Assembly (NCBI GenBank): GCA_000708835.1
Contig: DF237024.1
Coordinates: forward strand, 116,227 to 180,226
DNA: 64,000 nucleotides
Source: Klebsormidium nitens
Taxonomy: Eukaryota > Streptophyta > Klebsormidiophyceae > Klebsormidiales > Klebsormidiaceae
Direction of reading: 5' to 3'
Shown: piece by piece, positions 11,101 to 22,301 of the stretch
Position numbering within the stretch: the stretch's first letter is position 1
Layout of the letters: each line of letters begins with the position of its first letter
Notes under the pieces: generated by a model
What the model was told of the DNA's origin: nothing
What the model saw: the letters and a program-made list of their open reading frames with translations, nothing else
Databases searched by the model: none
Made by a program: the position numbers and the translations under genes

Positions 11101-13121
11101 GAGCCGTTTGTTGGGTCGAACCTCAGATCCCTTCGGTGCTGATTCCGCACCCTCCTTATCTGCCTTCTGCATGTGGCTCAGCAAGTGAAACATGTGACCT
11201 GCGCCGTCCTAGTGTCGGTTTTCAGCAGGATAATTCGGATTTGGCAGAAGATCATTGGCTCGCCGGGTTTTTTGACGGTGATGGAAGCTTTTGGATACGT
11301 GATACTCTTGCAACAAAAGATAGCAAAAAGCGAATATTATCCGCTGGGCTCTGTGATTTTTCGTATATATCACACAATCTCAAACCCGTCCTTGTCGTGC
11401 TGCAGTGGGCACTGCTGGCGTCATCGCTGAGGGCAGCGGGAAGCTCTCCGAGGCGGCGCTCGCCAAGGAGGCGACCCAGGACGTGGACCTGTTTGGCGAC
11501 GCGTCGCCCTTCAGGGCCACGCAGCCCGCCAACCCGCCCGCGGCCCCTGCCCCCAAGAACTTCTTTGCTCCCGCAGGGTCTCCGCCGGGCGGGTTTGCGG
11601 ACTTCAACTCCTTTGCGGCGGACTTCGCCGCCAACTTCTCTGGTGAGTGTTGCGGAGAAAGAGGCCAGCGGTGCTTTGTTAAGCACTGCCATTGTTGACA
11701 GAATTCTTGTCCGATGTTTAGCAGGGCAGACAGCTCTGCGCGCCCTCAGTCCGACCTACAAAAAAAGGAAAACAAAGGGGGTTGGGGGGGCAACAAATCG
11801 CTCTCTTCGCAGTTGCAAAAAGTAGGCTTTAGACGCTTCTGCCACCGCGACTCGTTGCTGACGTCCTCTTTCGTTTGCAGATTCGCCAGTACCTGCAAGC
11901 TCTCCTACGCCCTCAAAGCCCCCTAGCCGCGGCTTCGGATCCCCCGAGTCGTTTGGCTCGCCAGACTCGTTCGAACCCCCCAACCATTCCTTCCCCGCTT
12001 TCCCCATCAACCCCGCCCGCAATATCGACCTTTTCGCCGATGAGACGCCCTTCACGGTTGGGGGGCCCTCCGCTTTCTCCGCCGTCCCCCCCAAACCCGC
12101 GCACGAGAAAGCGGAGCCCCTCGACACCAATTTGTTTGCCTCTGCCGGGGGGGATGTTGGCGTCAGCCAGGGACCCCCCCTCAACGACCTTTTCGCAAAG
12201 GGGGGGCCCCCTTCCCCTCCCGTCGACCTGTTTGCTGCGGCGCAGGCGACCCCCCATGCGGAGGAAGCGCACAGCGCCATGCAGCAGGGGACTGCTACGG
12301 AGATTGGGTGGTTCAAAGACGACGCCAGCCGCGCGCCAGAGGGGTCGGAAACGCCTGGTTCGGACACCCCCGAAGAAGGGCGCTTCTCGTCGGACTCGTT
12401 GGAGAAGCCTTCCAAGGAGGGGTCGGAAAACGCGGAGCCTGAGGGGCGGGGGTTGTATTCAGCGGACTCGCTAGACACGGCCACCGAGGGGGGTTTGGAG
12501 AAAGTGGATTCGGAGGAGGGGGTGCGAGAGATGAGCGAGTCTGGCGGTGAAATGACCGTGGAGCAACCCAAGGGAAAAGTTGGGAAGGAGCATGATAGCC
12601 ATGAAACTGACAAGCATGCAAAGCTAGAAGAAGACACGTCCGAGCTCGGGCATGGAAAAGGACCCAAAGAGGGTTTGAAAGACGACGCAAGCCCGGAGTT
12701 GACTTCCGAGAAGGATGTCAAGCCCGAGTCGCGGGGAGCCCTCGGGGGTTTGGCCGCTCTCGGAGCGGCGGCAGTTGGCGGCGTTGGGGCAATCGGGGCT
12801 AGCTTGGGCCACGCGTTTTCAAAGCAGGATTCGGATGAGAAGCCCGCGGAAGCGATCGAAAGCGAGTCGAGGATGGAGGCTGTTGACAAGCACCAGCGGT
12901 CCTTGGAGGCGCCTTCTACCTCGTTGCAAACGCCCGCACACGGCGCGCATGCTCCAACAAACGTAATAGGCGCTGGCGAAGCTACGGGTGGCAAGTTGGG
13001 AGCCGAGGAATCGGCGTCAGCGAAACAGAATCACGTGGGTCCAGCAGAGAAGTCCGAGTTTAACGATGTAAACTTCTGGAAGAGTAGCTATGGAATGTCA
13101 ATAGACGAAGATGCTCTTTAA
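2195..13121 (+). CDS. SAPS-domain protein, PP6/SIT4-type phosphatase regulatory subunit (15 exons, 1166 aa)
   Basis: SAPS proteins bind the catalytic subunit of PP6/SIT4-type Ser/Thr phosphatases. Exons: 2195-2233, 2509-2612, 3524-3610, 4128-4203, 4866-5054, 5356-5472, 5887-6199, 6789-6990, 7420-7585, 7986-8191, 8684-8852, 9394-9522, 10348-10573, 11406-11642, 11881-13121. All junctions are GT-AG, phases agree, and the sum is 3501 nt. Family hallmarks appear in order: MFWRVAGLATTSPVETVLDK, QVEQLLKYVVEEPPPDADDK, SCEVFTCEIDAIFNTLLES, ELMDLLFSF then PDRPHGALLSGYF, VDLIGITSIMEV, LLDPKR, PPLGIHRLKIVEFIAVLVRT, WNEWHQNVLQKRNSVENV and VFFDDETAEVVISSLHLG. The SAPS domain covers roughly the first 600 residues. 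The rest is acidic and Pro/Ser/Gly-rich, with five D/NLF tripeptides at about residues 702-870. The start is chosen because exon 1 matches the family N-terminus exactly. Exon 13 has two extra upstream acceptor copies, and intron 13 contains a homing-endonuclease fragment; both are listed separately. Confidence 0.93.
6436..6539. repeat. 52-bp direct tandem repeat, two copies, in SAPS intron 7
   Basis: Two adjacent 52-bp copies, 6436-6487 and 6488-6539, begin gcgtcatcaagaaac and end aaagccatc. I see a single mismatch between them. The unit lies in the intron between exons 7 and 8 and contains no splice site, unlike the exon-edge repeats elsewhere in the window. The near identity suggests a recent duplication. 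Confidence 0.9.
10022..10412 (+). repeat. Three tandem copies of the exon-13 acceptor region of the SAPS gene
   Basis: The 3' end of intron 12 plus the first 22-25 codons of exon 13 occur three times, with acceptor-adjacent starts at 10056, 10191 and 10348 (spacings 135 and 157 bp). Each copy has a pyrimidine tract ending in tccag, then codons for V-(N/I)-DSDSDEEEVSPKVPRGG. Copies 1 and 2 run to FRFMQF and are followed directly by gtagca, a possible donor, so each could be a 75-nt phase-0 mini-exon. Only copy 3 continues into the open, Ala/Gly/Asp-rich remainder of exon 13. Unspliced read-through from copy 1 is open into copy 2 but meets a stop before copy 3. Confidence 0.92.
11220..11395 (+). 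mobile_element. Fragment of a LAGLIDADG homing endonuclease (probable organelle-derived insert) in SAPS intron 13
   Basis: A reading frame inside the intron between SAPS exons 13 and 14 encodes DHWLAGFFDGDGSFWIR at 11250-11300, a textbook first LAGLIDADG motif with its flanking residues. The frame stays open to about 11360 with a Lys-rich segment (KDSKKRILSAG). Only one motif is present, and there is no start and no second half. Such endonucleases normally sit in organelle group I introns or free-standing organelle genes. The segment is also more AT-rich than the coding DNA around it. I infer a nuclear copy of mitochondrial or plastid DNA. It should be spliced out with the intron. Confidence 0.75.
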
Positions 13122-14347
13122 CGCAGCGCCTACATACTTCCCCTTGACACGTGATGGGTCCTTTCTTCAATACGGCTAGCTTGGCATTGTGGCAGCCGCC
13201 AGCGTTATGTTGTATAGGTCATTATCAGGCTTTGAATGCATCAGGTGAAGCAGATTATATAGAAAGGATTGGACAGTGAAAAGCCACATTGAGCCAGACT
13301 CGCTAGTGACTTGCAAGCTTGCTAAACCTCCACATGTCGCCTATTCTTCAAAGCCTTTCTGGAAGTTGCATGTTGACTGTCTACGGTCCCTGCTTATGTT
13401 TTGAGAGTGGCCAATCGCCGGATGGGTTTTGGATAGAGGTGCAGAGTCAAGGCGAAGGACGTGCCGGTGGCCTAATAACAGAGGGGCAAAGGTTCACTTG
13501 CAGTCCCACCGGTTTGTTATATAATGAAAACGGTATACCGGTATTCTGCAATTAGTCAATACTGCAAGTTATATTCTTCGATTGGGCTCTGTATGCACAG
13601 GAGCATGCTGGCGCATTATGCATTTGGAAGATGATGTGACGTCAAAGGCTAACCCGGTTGGTACCTACCGTCCGACTACCGACACTAGCGCGGTTGGTCA
13701 TGATTTTGGAACTTGGAAGTTGCCCCAGCTGCCGCTCGGAAGCAGCAGGGTGACCTGCAGAGTAGCACCCGGTAGCTGCTACAGCACTGTTGCGAAGGTG
13801 CCCGGGGACAAAGATTCGATAATGTCGTCATCCTAATGATGAATCAAGGAGGCCCAAGGAGGTCGGCCGGCAAGGGAGCTTGGCAAGAGCTGGAGCCTAG
13901 AACTGGAATAGTGCATGGAACTTGATTGAAATTTGGTTCTAGGTACATGGTCGCTGATTCCCGCTTCCACTCTAAGGTAGTCTCCAAACTTTCTCTTCGC
14001 GGAATCTCAGAGCTAGGTCTACCGTCTCAGCAGCAGAGGCCTGAAAAACATCACTTCGTTTTCAACCCATTGACAACAGCGCTGCTAAGGAGCTGTTCCG
14101 CAGCTACAGCCCATATCAGCTCTCCGATCAGTGATACAAAGCACAGCAAGCGCAATAAGCAACTTGAGCAGATATCCCTTGCACAGTCCGCCTGTGTTAT
14201 CACTTCTTGCCAGCTGCTGCCAGACCGGAGCATTGATTGGATTGCTCATGCTTATTGATCTAGTGGAACAGGCACAGCTGAGCTAGTAAGCCCGAATCCA
14301 GTGTTGACACTACATCCAGCAGGCGGCGCGTGGCTCATCTGAATCCA
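13122..14347. other. Intergenic, SAPS 3' flank and GST 5' flank
   Basis: No coding exon was recognised on either strand. The SAPS 3' untranslated region must start here. Short open frames at 13319-13836 lack splice-site logic and resemble no family I know. Confidence 0.6.
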
Positions 14348-17300
14348 ATGGCGCCCAGTTCAGACATTACGGTGAGCGTCCTTGCATCTCTGCTAGGGTA
14401 AGAGTGTCCCCGGTTGCAATGCTGAGCTTTGCAGGTTAGCTCAAAAAACTTCTTTTGCTTAGTACCGATCACAGTTGCAAAGTTGCATTGCCCAGCAGTT
14501 GATGCAAATTCGAGTCAGACAGATTTTGCATAAATCCAAAATCGGTTTTGGTATTTTGGATCTCCTCCTACATTGAGCTCGAATTGTGAGGGAGTAGGAA
14601 GGGACACGTGCTCGAAAGTCGTGTCTTGGATCTTGCGACTTTTATTTATTGTGCTCACCTTATCAAACCGTACATATTGCCATCTATCATGGCTCCATCC
14701 ACTGGCCCGTTCTATCAGACAATCCCTGCCTGCAACAGTCTTCTGTGTCTCATAGCAGATAATGAAGTAACGTATCCTCTCAAATCAACGACCTGTAGAT
14801 TACGTGTGCATCAGAATAAACAGCTCACTTGCAGCGTGCCAATAACGAGTGTGCAAAGACTGAAGAGGTGATGGTCTGTCCTCAGATTGGAGAAAGGACA
14901 CAAGTCTTTCAAAACTCCAATGCTTGAAGTGACGTCGGATTCTAGCTGTGTCAATCAAGCTCGCGCTCAGAAAGTCACGGCCGTTCTGAGCTTTTTGGAG
15001 CCACTGGATGCCCGCGTGATCTACGAAGTTGCTTAGATATCTTGAGAGCAAGTACGGTTGTCAGAAGCAAAGCCGACCATAGATATGGAAACTATTGCTA
15101 GTCCAAATTGCTAGTCTTCGACGTTGTCATCAAGCAGAAAACAGATTCCAGATCCCTCTGTCATTCCAATCACCATTGCGAGCTAGCCATAGTATCCGCC
15201 TCATAAGGTTGATTATTGCACTCCTTCTCAGCTGCACTGGTCCACTTGATTGCTGACCGCCTTCTCCTAAACCAGATTGACATTAAGAGGAAGCTGGAGG
15301 TGGAAAAATATTCAATCCCTCCCCAAGTATCAGCAAAAGCTCTCTCGTATGGTCGCCACCGTCCCACCAAATCTCCGGCAGTGGTTTTCTCATAGATCCA
15401 CAGTCTGTTTGGAAACAGGGACCAGCAAAATAGAGATATTTTCCCCCAGCTTCTTCTCAACCCCCGCTCTTACTTTCACTGCCAGATTGATAATCTGACA
15501 CCTGCCCTTCTGTTCAGGTGTACCACGCTCGAATGACCCGCTCTTCTCGGGTCGTGTTTCTGCTCGAAGAATTGGGCTTACCTTACAAGGTCAGTAGTCC
15601 GCCCGAAACCCAATTTTGTGACCCAGATTTTCTACTTGGGTTTGCAAGACAGTAGATACCTGCAAAGGTACCAATAAAGGTGAAAATGTCGCCGCCAAAT
15701 TTCATTTCTGTAACCTGGAGCAGCGGTACAAAGCTACATACTCACTGCCGTGAAGGAAGGGCGCTTGATAGTTCAGAAAGTTGGATCGACTCGTTCAACA
15801 GATTATGCAGCGTCAGAGACTGGTACTGAAGCAGGGAGATGCTCGAGGTTATGGTGCAGACCGAGTAACAAGTACTTTTGAGATTGGACGTTTTCTTCTC
15901 GATCTCAGCAAGAATTAAGAGGGATTTCGTGATACTTTCAGCTCGTCAAGCAGGGGTTCCTGCCCTTCGCATGTCCAATTTTCGACGCAAACGAATGCTC
16001 AAAAGTTGACGCTTAACACGTAACGCCCAGGTTTCTATCGATCATTCAGTGTTCGCGATAGTGCTACCCACAACAGATTCGCTAAGAGGGTCGCCGCTGA
16101 TCTCCTCAGGTCGTCAAGAAGCCGTTCCTGCCTTTCGGTCTGAGGGACGACGCCGAGTACGTGGATTCCATTCACCCCCTGGGACTGCTTCCGGGTTTCA
16201 CGGACGGCCCTGATATCACCATCATTGAGTCAGGTCAGCGGCTTTGGGCTGCGGAACTCAAGGTCCGAGATAAGTACTTTCAGGATATGGGCGATAGACA
16301 TACTAATAGAAAATAATTGCCTTTCTGAAGCCACAGGTTTGTGTTTCGTGACCCTCCGCGGCCAAAGGTTCTTAGGGAGCCGGGAAGAATTTGAATCACG
16401 TTTTGAGGCAACCGTACTCTATTTTACAAGCACGAAATTCCAGCGCATCAAAAGAGCTGTGACGAGTGTACCGTTTCTGACTTTGTAAAATGTGATCAGG
16501 ATTCGGGACCGGCAGGACCAAGTCGGAACCTTTTAGAGCTTGATTATCCTGAGAAATAGCTCGGCTGCACAAAACTCACAGGATAAACTTGCCAAAACAA
16601 AATGGTGGAATTGACCAGTAGCGCCTTTCTACTGGTCCGTCAAACAAAGTACATTCCGCCCTCGTGCAGTGGCCGTCATGCAATACCTAGTGGAGCAATA
16701 CGACCCAGAACATAAGCTCTCCCCGCCCATAAGCGACAAGCACGCGCGCGCGGCGTATCTCAACTGGCTCGTCTTCGCGGAGGCGACCCTCGCGGCCGCC
16801 GTCGGCTACACCGAGATGCACACACTCGTGCTGCCCGAGGAGCGCCGCAACGCGCGCGCCGCGGAGCAGTGAGTGCCGCTGACGTCAGCTGACGTCGTGC
16901 TCTCCTCTAACTTTCTGCTCAAGATCATTCTAGTCTTCGAAATGCCGCTGGACAAGTGAGAGGAGACACACGCTCGTGCTGCCGGAGGAGCGCCGCAACG
17001 CGCGTGACGCGGAGCAGTGAGTCCCGCCGACGTCATCTGCTGACGTCACTCTTCTCGAAGCCCTGCTCTCGTCTGACTTTCTGCTCAAGATCGTTTTAGT
17101 CTTCGAAAACTGCCTTTGAATCAAAGATTCGAAAACACACCGAGATGCACACGCTCGAGCTGCCGCACTGACTCGCGCGCCGCGGAGCAGTGAGTGCCGC
17201 TGACGTCACTACGGTCGAAGCCCTTCCCTGCTCAGACCTCAAGGAGGTGCTGAAAGTTGTCGTTCTTTGGATTTTCGGCACTCCGAACTTGCGGCTGTGT

Positions 17301-19315
17301 TGAAAACGAGGATCAGATAGATATGCAGATACACTCCAGAAAGAAAAGGCATGCCGTTCTGCGTTTCGTTCGTGACCCAGAGGCTGAACTGGCTTGAGAG
17401 GACAGTTAAAGATTCCTGAAGCTCAGCGAAAGGAATTTGACGTGTCAAGATATGTCTGGACAACTTCGGAACCGGCTTTCCGGTCGCTGCTCCTTGTGGC
17501 GATGGGAAAAGCAAGACGCGAGATTGCGGACTAGAACGAATTGAATCTATTCAACTCTTGAGATTTGGCCGTGCACACTCAAAAGGCGAGGCGCTCAATC
17601 GGTGAATTGCAAGACGTGGAGCAATTCGTCTACACGTTTTATAAACTATTAAAAATAAAGAAAAGAAAAAACAAAATTAAAAAATTGTGAAGCCGATTCT
17701 ACTTACGCGCTTTTCACTCGCATTTGCGAATCGGCGCATCTGCATCTTGGCCAAGGCGAAGTTTGCCCTTTTTCTTTTCTTTCCAAGACGACGACTTACC
17801 TTTCTTCGAGCGATCTCTCGGATTGCGAGCGGAGGACTGACAGGACTGCTTTTTACGTGTTCTTCGTATCTGATCCGGTTGCCTTCCACGTACGCACGTT
17901 ATAACGGCCAAGTGAATAGACCTTTCCCGTTGGATCGGATTCTAGGCGCTTCATTCTGACGGACCGCATGCCTCTTGACCCCTCAAGGAATCACGGGGGC
18001 TGAAGGCTTTTGATGAAACACGAAATCGCTTTTATTTGACGAGTTAGAGGCGGACTCTCGGACTGATTGTCTGGATCGTAGACATATGGATATAAAACGA
18101 GTCCCACCCACTAAAATCGACTACTTTTCGTGGTCTCCGTAGGACAAAGATTGGCGTGACTCAGGGCCTGGCGATACTCGAGAAAGCGCTGGCCGGGAAG
18201 ACGTTCGGGATCGTAAACGGCTCCTTCACCGCTGCGGACATCGTGCTGTACCAGGTGGGCTGACGATCGTGACGTGGCACTTTATACGCTATACTCTAAG
18301 CTCCAATTATACGCCACACACAGAGGCCCAGCTATGCTACAAAGCCCTTCTAGCATAAAGCTGGCCTTCCAGCACGTTTACGCCTGGAGCTGTCGGCTAC
18401 CGACCGAAGCGGCTCTTCAATTCCAAACTCTTTTTGAACGAGATTCGTGCTAGGAAAAGGGTTTCTTTTCGTGGCGTTAAGGTGCCCAAATCAAGCCTGC
18501 TCAATTTCCGCAACTTTCCAAACCCGTGTTGAACGCTGAATTCAAATGAAAGCGGTGTCAAAGGTTTTTGCACTGGCAAGTCTCTCTATTTGCCATCTCG
18601 TGAAGGGAGCATGGTCAGTGAGCAAGGGGCCACGTGGCGCTCTAGCGGCAGCACTTAACCGTCTGAGAGTGGTGTCGTTCCTTGACACTGCACTGGTCCA
18701 CGCTTCGTCGCCTGTGGCACGCTACCCCGAGCCCTCTGATGATTCTAACGTCCACGAATCGAGCGCAGATGCTGTTGATTGCTCATCATTGTTTAGCGCG
18801 ACGCAATTGTTTCATTAACTTCGGGTTTGTCACGTCATCCAAGCTGACTCATTTACACCACAGCCAACCAGGATGCGATGCCTTACTGCGTGCGAAGCGA
18901 CAAAATCCCTGTCAAGCTGTAGTCCTGGCACGCTTGAGATTCCGCATGTGTGATCGAACAGTGTCAAATTTCCCGCTACCTCCGCTCGTTTTTGCGGCTC
19001 AAATCCGCCACTTTGCTCTGGACCAGGATACAATTTCAAAGTACCAGTATTTAGCAACGCAAGCTTCCTCCCTATATGGCATATGCAGGAGCGAGAGGGG
19101 TCAGCAAACCTGCGCTGTCAGTCACCCCTCAAATAATGAAATCATCTCTTAGCAAACCTTAGATTGATACCAGTTGCTTTGCCTTTTCTTTACAGACTGT
19201 GTATCTCGCGGACGAGCTGCTCCACATGGTTTCGCCCGAAGAGTACCCCAACATTTCCGCCTGGTATGCGGAGGTGGCTAAGAGGCCTGCGGCGGCAAAG
19301 GCTTACAAAGAGTGA
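14348..19315 (+). CDS. Glutathione S-transferase, microbial-style (6 exons, 216 aa)
   Basis: Cytosolic glutathione S-transferases conjugate glutathione to electrophiles. Exons: 14348-14371, 15518-15589, 16110-16233, 16670-16868, 18143-18254, 19196-19315. Phases agree and the total is 651 nt, the usual GST length. The thioredoxin-fold half shows VYHARMTRSSRVVFLLEELG, where the TRSSR serine is the likely glutathione-activating residue, then a cis-proline region (GLLPGF), then the ESVAVMQYLVEQYDP strand-helix that binds the gamma-glutamyl group. The helical half includes LNWLVFAEATLAAAVG and the N-capping segment GSFTAADIVLYQ, ending in RPAAAKAY. The 24-nt first exon (MAPSSDIT) is chosen because it supplies a start in the right phase with a gtgagc donor. 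It is the least certain part. The overall pattern looks more like bacterial or fungal GSTs than plant phi or tau classes. Exon 4 ends next to two decayed copies of its own donor region. Confidence 0.88.
16806..17220 (+). repeat. Three tandem copies of the donor edge of GST exon 4
   Basis: The last 17-20 codons of GST exon 4, its donor and about 50 bp of intron are repeated downstream at about 16966-17022 and 17135-17212. Each unit contains the string gcggagcagtgagt, so donor-like sites lie at 16869, 17017 and 17190. The intron parts also match, including ctttctgctcaagatc and TGACGTCA-type strings. Copy 3 has lost part of the coding segment. Only the first donor is compatible with the protein: downstream copies follow an in-frame TGA. 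Confidence 0.9.
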
Positions 19316-20530
19316 ACGGTACAATCCCGGTACAATGTGTTGGGCTGTACGGTTGTAAGTACGTCAATTTTGCCGCGGATGTGAAGCTTTTAGAGTGCGC
19401 AAAGTACGACAACGAAGCGGGGCAGTTTTGTTTCCTGGATGCCCACGACTTGAGGATTGATTTAGATGGCTTTCGAAAGATATAAAAGGAAAGGCACAAA
19501 AGCGCAAGGCCGTGCAATTCCGGTTTGCAATGATTGGCTAAACGAAGTAAACGACTGACATTGTTCGATTTGCGGGAATGGTACTAGTGACAAACGACGG
19601 TCAGGAGAGTTCCAGGATAGATGATCAAAAAAGACGACTCAGCTAAATAGTATAGTTCTACAAAGAGAACGGAATTGCTTGCTTGTAACTTCGTGTAATC
19701 ATTTTATTTCTACAAAAATTGCATACTACGTTCCATGCAAAATAATCACTTGACTTTTATTCCAGTGCTTGCACGTATGACGTGTACAGTTTCGATCATT
19801 GAAAACTTCCGTAAGCTAGATCGACCACGATCGATCGATTATTTTTCATGATCGAGTATATATATCGGACATGGTAATCGTTCTAGTATAAATGAAGGTA
19901 CGGTGTATGTAGATGTGCATGGCTTCAAGCTTGCGCAGGCTTTCCCCGGCGAACTTTAACGAAGTTATACGGAAACACGTATAACTTTGGATCCGGGCGG
20001 CCATGACGCGTCAAATTGTCGGACCCATTGTTTGCATAGAACAGTGCAAACATGCAGTACAAAGTATGTGGCTGTAGTTATTGGATCAACGGCGCCGCAT
20101 ATGATTCCGAAAGAGAATATGAAATCAGTAGATTGAAGCGCGGCTAGTTGAATCGATCTGACCAACGAATGAGCTGTTGTGTCAACTGTCGGACTGGTGC
20201 GAAGAGACGTGATCTACAATGATTCCTCGATGCGGTTATAAGTAATTGAAGCAACACGTGCATAGAGATCACTCATGGTGCTTTGTACTATAAGTTTATG
20301 CAAGTCTAACAGCTTGGATAAGCGAGTGGAGACTCAATGAATTCGGCGAGTCACCAATGCAATCATCGACGCTTCGTATTTGGATACCGTCAGATCTTCA
20401 AGTCTCAAGTACTTCCTTTTGATCTTGCACCATGCGAACCAACATGCTTAGCAATCTGCATGTACGAATTGAATTCTCAATTTTATGGTCCTAGCTTAGC
20501 TCGAGACTAATCAGAGCAAGCGGGCCCACT
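19316..20530. other. Convergent intergenic region between GST and F-box gene
   Basis: This holds the 3' ends of two convergent genes. It is AT-rich, with clustered gatcgatc strings near 19830-19860. No exon or RNA gene was recognised. Confidence 0.6.
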
Positions 20531-22036
20531 TTACTCTTTTGGAACCAACTTCTCAGGAAGTTCCATCGTGATTACCAGCTTGGGAAACGCACGCTGGAGG
20601 CCTAAAAGCCTAGACACAAGTACACCCGGGATTTCGTACTCCTCAACGCACGAATCCGCATGGACAATCAGCCTTTCCAACAACGGGCACCGCCTAACGT
20701 AAGCTTCTAGGAAAGCAACGCAGTCCTTGCAATCCTCAGTCTCCAAATAAAGCTTAATCTCTAACAAATGCGGGAACTTGAGGCCTTGAAAAACCCGCTG
20801 AGCTTTGTCCTCCGCTGAAAGGGTGGCCCCGTCGAAGGCGTCAATCACACAAGCCGAGAGGAAACTAGCAGGGAGTGCAATCTCCTCCACCCTGCCAACG
20901 TGATTAAAGAACTTCCTAGTAGCTGCTAGGGGAATGACCTCATCGACATCCACAGAGGGTACTTGAACCACGTTCAATGAGTCTGGCCGTGCAAACTCGA
21001 GAAGATTTGTGTACCAAGAGAAGGCCACTCGATTCTCAACCTCGTATGGAGGAGGCCAAGGAAGCTGTTCAGCTGTAAAAGCTATCAGATCCTGCTTGCC
21101 ACCCAGATCAACCTCCAATTGGTTGGAGCAATTGAAAAGATAGAGCTCCTTAAGCGGGGAATTCTTGATGATCAACGAGTCACCCAGATCCCCTATTGCC
21201 AGGACTTTCAGCTCCGGCATGGCCAGGGACACTCGAGCGAACCCTTCTCCAGAGGACCTCAAAGACATAATCTCCAGATTTTTGCTCTCAAGTGCAACAT
21301 TCTTCAGACTGGAAACGCTTTCAAGGAAGAATATGCGCAGCTTTGTACACAAGGCGATCAAATTATGCAGAGATTGGTCACTTATATCGATCTCCGACAG
21401 CTGAAGCTCCTCGAGCAATCTAAAACCCCCTTGACACCTTGAGATGGACTCGGTTTGCAGTGGGCACATTACGGATCCTGGGAGGGTCAATTTCCTCAGG
21501 CGAGGGCAGTGGGACGCAATCTGTAGTTGCTTGTTCATGTCTGCCTTGTTCCGGCAGCCATAGACCATGAATTCTTCGACATTGTTCCTGACTGTAGCGA
21601 TCCAAGCAACTACGTTCCCTTCGGTGAGCTGCTCCTCTCTCCTCACCAAGACTTTGACAGACTTCAAAGTCGAAGTCTTGCAGACACGAGCAAGCATGAG
21701 GGTGACACCCAGCTCAAAGTCGGCCATGCTTACGTGACCCAGGGCATTGGCATCAAACGTAAGCCCCTCTACTTGCTGCGCCAGCAGCCTGAATCTCCGG
21801 CAGCATACCGCTACTCGCTGTATGTCTCTGGCATCGTGAACTCCAGAGATAATCTGCGAGACCAAGCTATCCGGGAGCTGCTCAAAAAGATTGGCACCCC
21901 TCATTGCGCCTCGTCTTTCAGAATTGTGCAGGTTGAAATGCAACGCGAATCTTGCAACAGGTGGTGGAAGACTGTTTGCAAAGCAAATGCAAGTACGCAC
22001 AGTTTCGGCTTTCCGCTTACGATAGGGCGCTGCCAA
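20531..22036 (-). CDS. F-box / leucine-rich-repeat protein (single exon)
   Basis: F-box proteins are the substrate receptors of SCF ubiquitin ligases; the F-box binds SKP1 and the repeats bind the target. The intronless frame encodes up to 501 residues. The F-box is NLFEQLPDSLVSQIISGV through AVCCRRFRLLAQQVEGLTF. After it come irregular leucine-rich repeats, such as CPRLRKLTLPGS, LLEELQLSEIDIS, CTKLRIFFLESVSSL and MPELKVLAIGDLG, and the final segment CPLLERLIVHADS. The first ATG (22034-22036) would put 48 residues of low-complexity basic sequence before the F-box. The ATG at 21902-21904 starts MRGANLFEQLP and is the better start, giving 457 residues. Target unknown. The gene faces a divergent neighbour whose start codon is 265 bp away from the upstream ATG. 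Confidence 0.88.
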   Translation of the reverse strand: MAAPYRKRKAETVRTCICFANSLPPPVARFALHFNLHNSERRGAMRGANLFEQLPDSLVSQIISGVHDARDIQRVAVCCRRFRLLAQQVEGLTFDANALGHVSMADFELGVTLMLARVCKTSTLKSVKVLVRREEQLTEGNVVAWIATVRNNVEEFMVYGCRNKADMNKQLQIASHCPRLRKLTLPGSVMCPLQTESISRCQGGFRLLEELQLSEIDISDQSLHNLIALCTKLRIFFLESVSSLKNVALESKNLEIMSLRSSGEGFARVSLAMPELKVLAIGDLGDSLIIKNSPLKELYLFNCSNQLEVDLGGKQDLIAFTAEQLPWPPPYEVENRVAFSWYTNLLEFARPDSLNVVQVPSVDVDEVIPLAATRKFFNHVGRVEEIALPASFLSACVIDAFDGATLSAEDKAQRVFQGLKFPHLLEIKLYLETEDCKDCVAFLEAYVRRCPLLERLIVHADSCVEEYEIPGVLVSRLLGLQRAFPKLVITMELPEKLVPKE

Positions 22037-22301
22037 GGGTCAGCGGAATCAAATCAAGACAACCGTTGTCGGCCAACTGGACCGCTTTTTAATACCAGCC
22101 AGAACCACAACGTATATTATAGGCGCCTAAAGGCTTCCAATCTACCGTTTTGTACTTGGTAACGGTACCGAAGCTACAAGCTGCGACTGGCGCGGAATTC
22201 GCGGTTCCGCAGCGGAACGTAGTCTCCTAAAAAGTCTGATCTACAAATTGGCACAACTTCCTAGCTCAGCTAAAACTTGAAGTGCTTTTTGGAGGGCAGC
22301 C
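22037..22301. promoter_or_regulatory. Short divergent promoter region
   Basis: The F-box gene (minus) and the unrecognised gene at 22302 (plus) start 265 bp apart, or about 400 bp if the downstream F-box ATG is used, so they probably share a bidirectional promoter. I can point to no specific element beyond AT-rich strings such as gtatattatag near 22110. Confidence 0.5.

Noticed and set aside
11756-12994. 412-codon minus-strand open frame
   Set aside because: It is antisense to the last SAPS exon, whose plus-strand frame is phase-consistent with 14 upstream exons. The long shadow frame results from GC-rich codon bias.
17640-17690. A-rich stretch considered as a retroposon tail
   Set aside because: It is simple low-complexity sequence without a target-site duplication or an adjoining reverse-transcribed body that I could identify.
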